A stretch of DNA of 64,000 bases from Polaribacter sp. L3A8 (GTDB taxonomy: Bacteria; Bacteroidota; Bacteroidia; Flavobacteriales; Flavobacteriaceae), in contig NZ_CP047026.1 in assembly GCF_009796785.1 (NCBI RefSeq), positions 434,001-498,000 on the forward strand. Reading direction: 5' to 3'. A program made the translations under genes and the position numbers. This document shows positions 33,880 to 42,328 of the stretch, piece after piece (position 1 is the first letter of the stretch; each line of letters begins with the position of its first letter). The notes under the pieces were generated by a model. The model saw only the letters and a program-made list of their open reading frames with translations, made no database searches and was not told where the DNA came from.

Positions 33880-35160
33880 ATGAAAACTATAAAATACTTT
33901 CTTCTTATTACTTTAATTTTTATGTCTAGTTTTAGCTATGCTCAAAGCAATAAACTAAAATTAAATTTAGATGAAACAGGTAAAACCTATGTAAAGGCTT
34001 CTGTTAGAATGCAATTGTGGGCTAGATACATGAACACCAATCCAGGTACTACTATAAATAACGAAGTTGCCAATAATGTATTTGATGTATCTCTTAGAAG
34101 GTTAAGAATGGGAGTTTCTGCACAATTAACACCTAAATTATATGTATACTCTTTGTTTGGTGGTAATAATATGAATAGCAAATCTGAAAAAGATTTTAAG
34201 TTTGGTGTTTTAGATTTATATGCAGAATATGAGTTTGCAAAAGAATTTGCTTTAGGTTTTGGAGAGTCTGGTTGGGACGGTTTAAACCGATGGAATGTAA
34301 GAAGCAGTAAATCTTTAATGGCTGTTGATGCTCCGTTGTATTCGTTATTAACGGTAAATAAAAATGATGATATTGCTCGTGGACTAGGTATCTGGGCAAA
34401 AGGACAAATACATAAATTCGATTATATTTTATCGTTAAAAAATCCTATTCAATATGGAGTTACGGCAACGGAAGGCAAAGTAGATTATGCAATTAATAAA
34501 CCTAGAAAAAGAATTTCTGGCTATGTAAAATATGAGTTTCTACACAATGAAAGTAACAAATCTGCTTATAGTGGAGGAACAGGAACCTATCTAGGAACAA
34601 AGAATATTTTAAACCTCGGTGCTGGTTTTATGAACCAACCTAAAATGACTTCGCAATTGGTAAATGGTATCGAAAAATATTACGATTTTAAAAATTGGGC
34701 AGTAGATGTGTTTTATGATGTTCCTTTAAATAAGGATAAAAGAACTGCAATTACTACATATTTAGGATACAATCAGAATGATTTTGGTCCAAATTATATT
34801 AGAAATGTTGGCGCTAATGATATTACTTCTGGCGGAACTTCTTTTAATGGAAGTGGTAATGATTTTCCGATGATGGGTACGGGAAACACAACCTTTTTTC
34901 AATTAGGATATTTACTAGCTAAAGGAAAGAAAAGTTATCAATTACAACCTAATATTGCTATACAATATTCAGATTTTGAAGCGTTAGATGATGCCATGGT
35001 GGTGTATGATTTAGGGATAAATTGTTTCTTTAAAGGACACAGTAATAAATTGAGTTTAGGGTATCAAAATAGACCTGTTTATCAAAATATAAATAATGAA
35101 CTTAAGGTTGATGAACGCAAAGGAATGTTCGTATTACAATATCAAATAGAAATAAATTAA
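33880..35160 (+). CDS. Outer-membrane porin-like beta-barrel protein
   Basis: A 426-aa protein with a signal peptide (KTIKYFLLITLIFMSSFSYAQ) and a predicted antiparallel barrel with many alternating hydrophobic strands ending in an aromatic-rich C-terminus (FVLQYQIEIN). It resembles the family of short barrel proteins near respiratory genes in Bacteroidota. A -7 element TAGTTTTG at about 33836-33843 suggests its own promoter. Substrate unknown; its position suggests expression under nitrate or NO conditions. Confidence 0.8.
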   Translation: MKTIKYFLLITLIFMSSFSYAQSNKLKLNLDETGKTYVKASVRMQLWARYMNTNPGTTINNEVANNVFDVSLRRLRMGVSAQLTPKLYVYSLFGGNNMNSKSEKDFKFGVLDLYAEYEFAKEFALGFGESGWDGLNRWNVRSSKSLMAVDAPLYSLLTVNKNDDIARGLGIWAKGQIHKFDYILSLKNPIQYGVTATEGKVDYAINKPRKRISGYVKYEFLHNESNKSAYSGGTGTYLGTKNILNLGAGFMNQPKMTSQLVNGIEKYYDFKNWAVDVFYDVPLNKDKRTAITTYLGYNQNDFGPNYIRNVGANDITSGGTSFNGSGNDFPMMGTGNTTFFQLGYLLAKGKKSYQLQPNIAIQYSDFEALDDAMVVYDLGINCFFKGHSNKLSLGYQNRPVYQNINNELKVDERKGMFVLQYQIEIN

Positions 35161-35229
35161 TCACTTAATAATTTTATAGATTGATAGGTAACAGTATTAG
35201 AATAAATTAGTTTAATAGTTAGTTCGCCA

Positions 35230-35667
35230 TTATTTATCAACTAAACTTTCTAGCGCATAAAATAACCGATTTGCAGCATTTTCTTGCGACCCGAAAATAG
35301 AACGATACAATTCTCCTTTTTCAGTAATTAATAGCCACTGTGGAGTTCCTTCGGATTTAAATTGATCGTAAACTTTGTGGTTTTTATCAATATAAATAGG
35401 AAACGGATTTTCGCCACTCGTAAAAATACTTTTAATATTCTTTTTATTTCCTTCTCTGTTTATAAAATCGGCATGAATACCAGCCACTTGAATTGATGGA
35501 TATTTCTGTTGAAAATCATAAGCCAACGGAATAGCACGTCCTGTACACCCCAAACAGTCATTGTTGTAAATAATAAGTAATAAAATTTTATTTTTATAAG
35601 CGCTCATTAAATCTACAGGTAATTCTTCTAAATCTAAAACTGGTATGGATTGTATTAATTTATTCAT
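35230..35667 (-). CDS. Thioredoxin-fold protein (TlpA/redoxin-like)
   Basis: A 145-aa protein with a CxxC in NNDCLGCTGRAIPLAYDFQ and the Trx-fold cis-proline region SEGTPQWLLITE. No signal peptide, so it is likely cytoplasmic. It probably reduces disulphides or peroxides. It runs leftward, convergent with the porin gene, and stands alone. The divergent neighbour is a flavin-dependent monooxygenase. Confidence 0.88.
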   Translation of the reverse strand: MNKLIQSIPVLDLEELPVDLMSAYKNKILLLIIYNNDCLGCTGRAIPLAYDFQQKYPSIQVAGIHADFINREGNKKNIKSIFTSGENPFPIYIDKNHKVYDQFKSEGTPQWLLITEKGELYRSIFGSQENAANRLFYALESLVDK

Positions 35668-35817
35668 CTAATTTTTTTGCTTTTAAAGCGATATACAAAT
35701 TTAGTGTTTCGTTACTTATATTAACAAAACATTATCTTAAAAGCGCACTACTTTCTGTAATTTTGTTGCTGTAAAAAAGATTTTATATTTATCATATAAC
35801 TATTGATTAAAAGTATT

Positions 35818-36825
35818 ATGAAAACTGAAAATACAGCGTATTCTATTTTAGACCTTGCCTTGGTTTCTAAAGATCATACTTTAAAAGAAACCTTTAATAA
35901 TGTATTAAAATTGGCACAAAATGCCGAAACATTTGGGTACACACGGTATTGGTTGGCAGAACATCATAACTCTACAAATATTGGTAGTATTGCTACTTCT
36001 ATTTTAATTGGGTATGCTGCACAAGGCACCAAAACACTTCGTATAGGTTCTGGCGGAATTATGTTACCCAATCATTCACCTTTAATTGTTGCAGAACAAT
36101 TTGGAACCTTAGGTTCTTTATATCCGAATAGAATAGATTTAGGTTTGGGGAGAGCCCCCGGAACGGACAGAGAAACTGCACAAGCCATTCGTTCTGATTT
36201 TATGGAAGCTGCGCAATCTTTTCCGAATGAAATAGAAAAGATTCAAACCTATTTTTCTGTAGAAAATAAACATGCTAAAGTAAGAGCTACCGTTGCAGAA
36301 GGAGTAGATGTGCCTCTTTATATTTTAGGTTCTAGTACGGATAGTGCACATTTAGCTGCCAAAAAAGGATTTCCTTATGCATTTGCGAGTCATTTTGCAA
36401 CCACCCATTTATGGGATGCTTTGGCTATTTATCGTAAAGAATTTAAACCTTCGGATGTTTTACAAAAACCGTATACAATTTTAGGTGTAAATATTATTAT
36501 TGCAGATACCGATGAAGAGGCTGACAATTTATCAACCTCATTAATTAGGATGATTGTTGGTTTGTTTACGGGTAAACGAGATTTTGTGCAACCACCAACT
36601 GCCATGACGGAATATTATAAAGAGATATTACAAAATCCACAAGTGCATCAAATGCTGAAATATTCTTTTATAGGTAGCAAAGCAACTGTAAAAGCGCAAG
36701 TAAAGGAGTTTTTAGCACAAACACAAGCAGACGAATTGATTGCCGTAACTAATATATATGGTATTAATGATAGAATACGATCTTATAAATTGTTTGCAGA
36801 AATTATGAAAGAGTTGAATTCTTAA
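35818..36825 (+). CDS. LLM-class flavin-dependent oxidoreductase
   Basis: A luciferase-like monooxygenase of 335 aa from the ATG at 35818 (a TTG 15 bases upstream extends the frame but is unlikely). YSILDLALVSKDHTLKETF, FGYTRYWLAEHHN, LRIGSGGIMLPNHSPLIVAEQFGTL and RIDLGLGRAPGTDR match the MsnO8/LuxA-B-like group of FMN enzymes. Substrate unknown. It is monocistronic and ends at the edge of the accessory island. Confidence 0.94.
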   Translation: MKTENTAYSILDLALVSKDHTLKETFNNVLKLAQNAETFGYTRYWLAEHHNSTNIGSIATSILIGYAAQGTKTLRIGSGGIMLPNHSPLIVAEQFGTLGSLYPNRIDLGLGRAPGTDRETAQAIRSDFMEAAQSFPNEIEKIQTYFSVENKHAKVRATVAEGVDVPLYILGSSTDSAHLAAKKGFPYAFASHFATTHLWDALAIYRKEFKPSDVLQKPYTILGVNIIIADTDEEADNLSTSLIRMIVGLFTGKRDFVQPPTAMTEYYKEILQNPQVHQMLKYSFIGSKATVKAQVKEFLAQTQADELIAVTNIYGINDRIRSYKLFAEIMKELNS

Positions 36826-36849
36826 TGAATCAGCAACGAATCAAAGTAA

Positions 36850-36865
36850 TTATCAAATCTCTCAT
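36850..36865 (+). repeat. 16-bp direct repeat, left copy
   Basis: TTATCAAATCTCTCAT occurs here, 24 bases after the flavin monooxygenase stop, and again at 43915-43930, 30 bases after the receiver gene stop. The pair encloses the accessory island. Chance cannot be excluded in AT-rich DNA. Confidence 0.4.
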
Positions 36866-36871
36866 TGTCCG

Positions 36872-36926
36872 TTAGAGCGCAGTCGAGAACTATTGAATTG
36901 CTAACATAAGTTTCGACTCCACTCAA
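36872..36926. repeat. REP-like imperfect inverted repeat
   Basis: GAGCGCAGTCGAGAACT (36875-36891) and, on the other strand, GAGTGGAGTCGAAACT (36909-36924) form an imperfect dyad. The GC-rich arms stand out in the AT-rich surroundings. Similar GAGCGCAGTCGA-type dyads are common as intergenic repeats in Flavobacteriaceae (from memory). Confidence 0.6.
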
Positions 36927-37076
36927 CCAAACATTTTGATTTAAGTCTATAGAATCGTTATTCGAATTTTATGACATTCTATAGTTGTGATTATATCTAA
37001 CAACGATTGTCGTCTTAATAAATAGCCTATAAGCCATTTTAAAAGTATATTTACGTGTATTTTAGAGTTTAAATAA

Positions 37077-37862
37077 ATGATCCCAATACCTATAAATTAC
37101 AGTGAACAACTTTCTAAACTAAATGTAAACATTCCTATAAACTTAGTGTTATCGGGAGGCGGCATTAAATGTGCTGCACATTTGGCAGTGATTGAAAAAA
37201 TTGAAGAATTAGGCTTGCAAATAAATGCTATTTCTGGGAGTAGTGGAGGCGCTTTGGTTGCCTCATTATATGCTTCTGGTATTTCTACGCAAGAAATTTT
37301 AGAAATCTTTAAAAGAACGAGTCTATTTAAGTTTTCCTTCTTTAGCATGACAAAAGCAGGAATCTTTGATACTTTTTTATTCAAATCGATTATAGAAAAT
37401 AAAATAAAAGATAAATTTAGAGATTTAAAAATTCCAATTTACATTACTGCCTCTAACATGCAAAGTGGTAAACCTCGTTATTTTAGTAAAGGGAAGTTAT
37501 TGAAACCTGTATTGGCTTCTTGTGCGATTCCTGGTATTTTTACGCCTATTATCATCAATAAAACATTGTATTCCGATGGCGGAATTTTAGATAATTTCCC
37601 TATTAAACCCTTTCTAAAATCAGGTTTACCCATTGTAGGCAGTTATGTAGCTGAACCTGCTACTAAAACTCCTTTACAATTAAATTCTACTTTTAAGGTA
37701 ATTGCACATGCAACTTATTTAAAAGCACATGCAGCAGAAAGTTTTAAGTTTGCAGCCACAAAAATGACGGTTAGTTTCCCGTTGTCTGAGTATTCTGGAT
37801 TGGATAATAAAGATTCAGAGAAAATCTATACTATTTGTAAATTGTATCTAGATGGGCTTTAA
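37077..37862 (+). CDS. Patatin-like phospholipase
   Basis: A 261-aa lipase with the nucleophile motif GSSGGALVAS, the oxyanion loop LSGGGIKCAAHLAV, and the catalytic-aspartate motif SDGGILDNFPI, the full patatin Ser-Asp dyad. No signal peptide, so it is cytoplasmic or peripheral to the membrane. A degraded copy of its 3' end lies at 38092-38192. Patatin-like enzymes are used in some anti-phage systems, but this one has no obvious partner such as a nucleotidyltransferase. Confidence 0.93.
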   Translation: MIPIPINYSEQLSKLNVNIPINLVLSGGGIKCAAHLAVIEKIEELGLQINAISGSSGGALVASLYASGISTQEILEIFKRTSLFKFSFFSMTKAGIFDTFLFKSIIENKIKDKFRDLKIPIYITASNMQSGKPRYFSKGKLLKPVLASCAIPGIFTPIIINKTLYSDGGILDNFPIKPFLKSGLPIVGSYVAEPATKTPLQLNSTFKVIAHATYLKAHAAESFKFAATKMTVSFPLSEYSGLDNKDSEKIYTICKLYLDGL

Positions 37863-37905
37863 TTCATTCTCTTTTACTCAGTAGCAACCTCAACCCCGAC
37901 ATATT

Positions 37906-38009
37906 ATAATTTTAGTAGCAATTCAAAAGATATGGAGCGGCAAGTGTCCAAAGAGCTTTTGCGGTCTGGACACGATAGTGTAATATCTTGTAGAATTCAA
38001 TAAAATTAT
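37906..38009. repeat. 104-base nested hairpin element
   Basis: Four sets of complementary arms are nested: ATAATTTTA with TAAAATTAT (37906-37914, 38001-38009), AATTC with GAATT, AAGATAT with ATATCTT, and GTGTCCA with TGGACAC (37944-37950, 37967-37973). Together they form one long interrupted hairpin. It could be a structured RNA, a small non-autonomous mobile element, or an intergenic repeat family. Confidence 0.6.
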
Positions 38010-38091
38010 CAGAAGTCTAGATTTTTGTTTCTTTTCATCAATGGAAAAGAACAATGGAAGTAAATTTAAAAGCAAGAAAATAAATTATTGA

Positions 38092-38192
38092 GTTTCGCTT
38101 TTGTTCAGTAGTATAAGTATTCTGGTTTTGTTAATAAAGATTCAGAAGATATTTAAAATATTGGTAAATTGTATTTGGATGGAGTAATTTGA
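38092..38192 (+). pseudogene. Decayed copy of the patatin gene 3' end
   Basis: From 38118 the frame reads YSGFVNKDSEDI, stop, NIGKLYLDGVI, compared with YSGLDNKDSEKIYTICKLYLDGL at the end of the intact gene. An in-frame TAA (38154) and a short insertion upstream show decay. The match ends at a TGA near the equivalent position of the real stop. Confidence 0.8.
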
Positions 38193-38367
38193 TATTCTTA
38201 GTTTCGTTGCTTTTAATTTTCGTTTTTTTTACTAAAAATTAGTTTAATCCTTGTTGAAAATGATTAGACATAAAGAAATATATAATGTAAGAGCATAATA
38301 AAACAAAAATTTCTTTGTTTAAAAGTGAAAAAATGTTTAATTTACATAGTTAAAATCTAAATCAAAA
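38193..38367. other. Upstream region of the methyltransferase operon
   Basis: AT-rich interval with no gene. It should contain the promoter of the three-gene operon, but I could not pick a convincing one. Poly-T and poly-A tracts (for example near 38222) and the loss of in-frame stops only after 38349 support the TTG start at 38368. Confidence 0.4.
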
Positions 38368-39438
38368 TTGAAACATAAAATCAAACCAAAAATTAAAGCT
38401 GTAGATTTCTTTTGTGGAGGAGGAGGTATGAGTTATGGTATGCAAAAATCTGGTATTCAGGTTTTAGCAGGAGTTGATTATGAAGAAAACTGTAGAGCTA
38501 CTTATGAAGCTAATATCAAAAAAGCCAAATTCATAAAGGCGGATGTTTTTGAATTAAAAGAAGAAGAATTAGAAAAAACTCTAAAATTAAAACGTAATGA
38601 TGACGAATTATTACTTATAGGTTGCAGTCCTTGTCAATTTTGGAGTATTATTAATACAGATAAAAACAAATCTCAGAAATCAAAAAACTTATTAGTTGAG
38701 TTTGAAAGATTTGTTAAATATTTTAATCCTGGTTATGTTGTGGTTGAAAATGTACCAGGAGTTCTTCGTAAAAAAGGTGAAAGTGGCTTAGAAAAATTTA
38801 TAAATTGGCTAGAAAAAAACAACTATAAAGTTCATTTTGATATTCACAATACATCTGAATATGGTGTCCCTCAAAATAGAAAGCGATTTACTTTAATTGC
38901 TAATAGAATTACTGATACTGAGTTAGAGCCCATAAAGGCGAATACAAAATTAACAGTAAGAGATGTTATTGGTGAAGAAAATGGCTTTTATAAAATTAAG
39001 GCTGGCCATAAAGATTTAACTGACTTTAATCACTCAGTTCCTAACGTTAGTGAATTAACGTTAAAACGTTTAGAAAGAGTAGAAAAGGATGGAGGTAATC
39101 GTTTAAGTTTTGCAAATGATAAAAATCTTCAATTAAATTGCTTTATAGATAGGGATACTTCTTTTAAAGATACATTCGGGAGACTTTGGTGGGATAAACC
39201 TTCACCAACTATTACTACAAAATTTTTTAGTGTTTCTAATGGACGTTTTGTTCATCCGGAGGAGAATAGAGCGTTGTCAATTAGAGAAGGTGCTACACTG
39301 CAATCATTTCCTAAAGATTATAAGTTTATAGGAACAAGCATGGGAAGTTTAGCTAGGTTAATTGGTAATGCAGTACCACCTGAATATGCAAAACGAGTAG
39401 GACAAGCAATAATTCAAAATCATAAGAATGCAATTTAG
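38368..39438 (+). CDS. C5-cytosine DNA methyltransferase (Dcm-type)
   Basis: A 356-aa SAM-dependent DNA methyltransferase with motifs in standard order: I (VDFFCGGGGMSYG), IV (IGCSPCQFW, catalytic C89), VI (VVVENVPGV), VIII (PQNRKRFTLIANR) and IX-X (SIREGATLQSFP, LIGNAVPPEYAKRV). The target-recognition region (about 200-280) is small. Translation starts at TTG 38368: the frame is closed by a TAG at 38347 and there is no ATG before motif I. It overlaps the next gene by 11 bases, so they are coupled. No restriction endonuclease, Vsr or specificity gene is adjacent, so methylation appears tied to the two regulatory proteins downstream. Confidence 0.96.
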   Translation: MKHKIKPKIKAVDFFCGGGGMSYGMQKSGIQVLAGVDYEENCRATYEANIKKAKFIKADVFELKEEELEKTLKLKRNDDELLLIGCSPCQFWSIINTDKNKSQKSKNLLVEFERFVKYFNPGYVVVENVPGVLRKKGESGLEKFINWLEKNNYKVHFDIHNTSEYGVPQNRKRFTLIANRITDTELEPIKANTKLTVRDVIGEENGFYKIKAGHKDLTDFNHSVPNVSELTLKRLERVEKDGGNRLSFANDKNLQLNCFIDRDTSFKDTFGRLWWDKPSPTITTKFFSVSNGRFVHPEENRALSIREGATLQSFPKDYKFIGTSMGSLARLIGNAVPPEYAKRVGQAIIQNHKNAI

Positions 39439-42328
39439 AACCAAAGCAAGAGCAGTAGATTTACTCGGAAAAGGACAAATTGCAGATTTACCTACAGCAA
39501 TTACAGAGTTATGGAAAAATGGTTATGATGCCTATGCTGATAACTTAACGGCTGAAATTTATTTAGATACTTATAAAGACGTTGATTCCCCATTGTTTGT
39601 TATGACAGATGATGGAAAAGGAATGTCTAGAAATGATATTTTTGAAAAATGGTTAGTACTTGGTACCGACTCTAAAAGTAGAGCTACACTAGAAGAAAAA
39701 GAAAGTGAAGAAACACTTTGGAAAAAACCAAGGATCAAAGCAGGAGAAAAAGGTATAGGAAGATTGTCTGTAGCATTTCTTGGTAACCCAATGTTAATGC
39801 TGACTAAAAAACAAGGACATCCTTTACAGGCACTATTCTTTGATTGGAGATTACTAGAAAACTATAATCTATTCTTAGACGATGTAGATATACCTGTTGA
39901 AGACATTGAAAATATTAATGAATTAACTTTTAAATTTGAAAAGTTAAAAGAAACATTTCTTAAAAATTTTGATAAAGAAAACGACACAGATGGCAATTAT
40001 ATTTGGGAAGAAAAACAATTAGGATTAAGAAGAGATATTGAATACTCTATTATTAAGTCCAAAATCCCTGATTTTTTATCAGAAAAACTACTTGTTGATT
40101 TAATAGATATTGAAAATGGTCATGGAACAAAATTTATTGTCTTTGAACCTATTGAACAAATAGTTGACTTAACTAAAAATGATGAAGATGGTCTTGAAGA
40201 TAGACAATTCGTAATTTCAAGTTTATCTGGGTTTACTAATGATTTTAAAAAAGATAATAGTATAATAAAAACCTCAATTCCAATTCATAAAGAAATTAAT
40301 CAGGAGTATGATTTTTTAACTTCAGAAGGAAAGTTTTTTACATCTAATGATTATGATTTAGCTGATATAATTATTGAAGGTGAGTTTAATGGAACTGGAA
40401 AGTTTGATGGAAAATTAAAGATATATGATGAAATAATAGATTACACATTTATTAATCCTAGGAAAAATGATTCGAGAAATGATTATGGAAATGTTTCTAT
40501 CAAGCTAGGTTATAATCAAGGTAAAGAAAACGAATCCATTCAAAATGAAATATCTTATGAAAGTATAAAGAAAAAAGTAAAAAATTATGGAGGCCTATAT
40601 ATTTATCGTGACGATTTTAGAGTTCTTCCATACGGTAGACCTAATGCGGATTTTCTAAGATTTGAAGAGAGACGTTCAAAAAGAGCAGGTTCATACTATT
40701 TTTCATATAGAAGAATGTTCGGATATTTAGGATTAACCAGGAATGAAAATTTTAAATTAAAAGATAAATCAAGTAGAGAAGGTTTAATTAATAATGGAGC
40801 CTATAGAGCTTTTGAAAGTGATTTAATTCATTTCTTCAAAGATTTAGCTAATGAGTATTTTTCCGATAAACCAAAAAACAGTTTGTTTAGAGATAAAATG
40901 GCTCAATTAAAAGAACAGAGCGAGGCTATAAAAAAAGACAATAAAAGAGCCACAGAAGAGAAAAAGGCATTTACTAAGTCATTAAGAGAATACCCTGAAA
41001 AATTTGAAAAATATCAAACTGAATATCAATATATTTTAGAACAGTTAGAAGAAAAAACAAACGCATCTAATGTTCTGTACTCAGATATTGAAAGTTTACT
41101 TGATAGATTACACACTCTTGATATAGAATTTAAAAATTTAGTTCCTAGAATACCAAAAAGATATAAACCAACCGACACTCAACTAGACCGTTTAGATAAG
41201 TATGAAGATAAATTATTAGGCTTCAACGAAACTATTAAGAAAGATAGTGCTCAATTAATGACTAAGGTTCAAGAAAAACTTGAAGTCAAAGAATTGAAAG
41301 TGGAGTTTACTAAGAGTTATCAAAAATATAATGGCACACTTGAAAAGATTATAACCGAAAATAGAATCCAATTAAAAACTAAATACGATAGTTTGTTGAA
41401 GGATTTTTCATTTCGCTCAAGAAGAGTTATTGATGAATTAAATTTTGAAAAAGATAAGATAGTCAACTCAATAGATTCTAAAGAAAGTGTACTAATTGAA
41501 TCTGAAAAATTAGCTTCAAAATTTGAATTTTTAAGAGATCAAATAAATAAAGAATTATCTCCGTTAGTTGAGCACTTAAGTAAATTAAGTTTTGATATAG
41601 ATGAAGAATTAGTTCAAGGAGCTTATAAAGCCGAATACGACACCATCAAATATAAGTGGGAACAAACTAGAGAAACTGCACAATTAGGTGTTGCTGTTGA
41701 AATTATAGACCACGAGTTCAATCAGTTGTATGCTAAAATAAACAGTTCTATTGATAAATTAAGTGAAGTCAATCTCTTTACGGATGTAGAACAATTTAAT
41801 TTTTTGAAGCAAAATTTCAAGCAATTAGAAGACAAATATGATTTGCTATCACCATTATATAGAATATCTGGAGTTGTACCTAAGAATGTTTCTGGCTTAG
41901 ATATCTCTAAATATTTATTAAAATTCTTTGATAGAAGAATTGAAGATTACAAAATAAATTTCCATTCTACTGAAGCATTTAAAAATTTCTCTTTAACAAT
42001 TAAAGAACCAATTATCCACACGGTATTTATAAACATAATTAACAACGCAATTTACTGGATGCGCAACAAAGAACATCGTGAAATTTTATTAGATTATTAT
42101 AATGAAACTAACGAAATAGTTATTTGTAATTCAGGATTAAAAATTGAGAATCATCGATTAGATAAAATATTTGATATGTTTTATTCTAACAGACCAAACG
42201 GTAGAGGGATAGGTTTATATCTTTCTAAACAAAGTCTAAATGAAAGTAATTTAGATATATATGCTACTAATGACAAAGAATACAATGTACTTAGTGGTGC
42301 TTGTTTCGTTATAAAACCTTTAAGTTAA
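39428..42328 (+). CDS. Dual GHKL ATPase with coiled coil and HEF-type histidine-kinase domain
   Basis: A 966-aa protein. N-terminal GHKL (Hsp90/MutL/MORC-like) ATPase: TELWKNGYDAYAD (E27, N31), TDDGKGM (61-66), GEKGIGRLS (106-114). A beta-rich middle follows (about 200-440), then a charged coiled coil (about 490-740). The C-terminus looks like a histidine kinase: EIIDHEFNQLY (H762-E-F), a second GHKL site with NIINNAIYWM (N869 region), CNSGLKIE and GRGIGLYLSKQSL. I recall Pfam giving this H-E-F type a separate family (HEF_HK) linked to conflict systems; this needs checking. It is coupled to the methyltransferase and shares a base with the receiver gene (TAATG). No signal peptide or membrane segment. 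Confidence 0.85.
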   Translation: MQFRTKARAVDLLGKGQIADLPTAITELWKNGYDAYADNLTAEIYLDTYKDVDSPLFVMTDDGKGMSRNDIFEKWLVLGTDSKSRATLEEKESEETLWKKPRIKAGEKGIGRLSVAFLGNPMLMLTKKQGHPLQALFFDWRLLENYNLFLDDVDIPVEDIENINELTFKFEKLKETFLKNFDKENDTDGNYIWEEKQLGLRRDIEYSIIKSKIPDFLSEKLLVDLIDIENGHGTKFIVFEPIEQIVDLTKNDEDGLEDRQFVISSLSGFTNDFKKDNSIIKTSIPIHKEINQEYDFLTSEGKFFTSNDYDLADIIIEGEFNGTGKFDGKLKIYDEIIDYTFINPRKNDSRNDYGNVSIKLGYNQGKENESIQNEISYESIKKKVKNYGGLYIYRDDFRVLPYGRPNADFLRFEERRSKRAGSYYFSYRRMFGYLGLTRNENFKLKDKSSREGLINNGAYRAFESDLIHFFKDLANEYFSDKPKNSLFRDKMAQLKEQSEAIKKDNKRATEEKKAFTKSLREYPEKFEKYQTEYQYILEQLEEKTNASNVLYSDIESLLDRLHTLDIEFKNLVPRIPKRYKPTDTQLDRLDKYEDKLLGFNETIKKDSAQLMTKVQEKLEVKELKVEFTKSYQKYNGTLEKIITENRIQLKTKYDSLLKDFSFRSRRVIDELNFEKDKIVNSIDSKESVLIESEKLASKFEFLRDQINKELSPLVEHLSKLSFDIDEELVQGAYKAEYDTIKYKWEQTRETAQLGVAVEIIDHEFNQLYAKINSSIDKLSEVNLFTDVEQFNFLKQNFKQLEDKYDLLSPLYRISGVVPKNVSGLDISKYLLKFFDRRIEDYKINFHSTEAFKNFSLTIKEPIIHTVFINIINNAIYWMRNKEHREILLDYYNETNEIVICNSGLKIENHRLDKIFDMFYSNRPNGRGIGLYLSKQSLNESNLDIYATNDKEYNVLSGACFVIKPLS

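Noticed and set aside
35803..35817. TTG start for the flavin monooxygenase
   Set aside because: The ATG at 35818 gives the usual family N-terminus.
37077..37862. CBASS-type patatin effector
   Set aside because: No CD-NTase gene or other CBASS partner is in the window; the lipase is treated as a stand-alone enzyme.
38193..38367. A restriction endonuclease or Vsr gene next to the methyltransferase
   Set aside because: No ORF with PD-(D/E)XK, HNH or Vsr motifs occurs in the island on either strand.
42301..42327. TTG start for the receiver protein
   Set aside because: It would overlap the kinase gene by 28 bases; the ATG at 42328 gives the common TAATG coupling.
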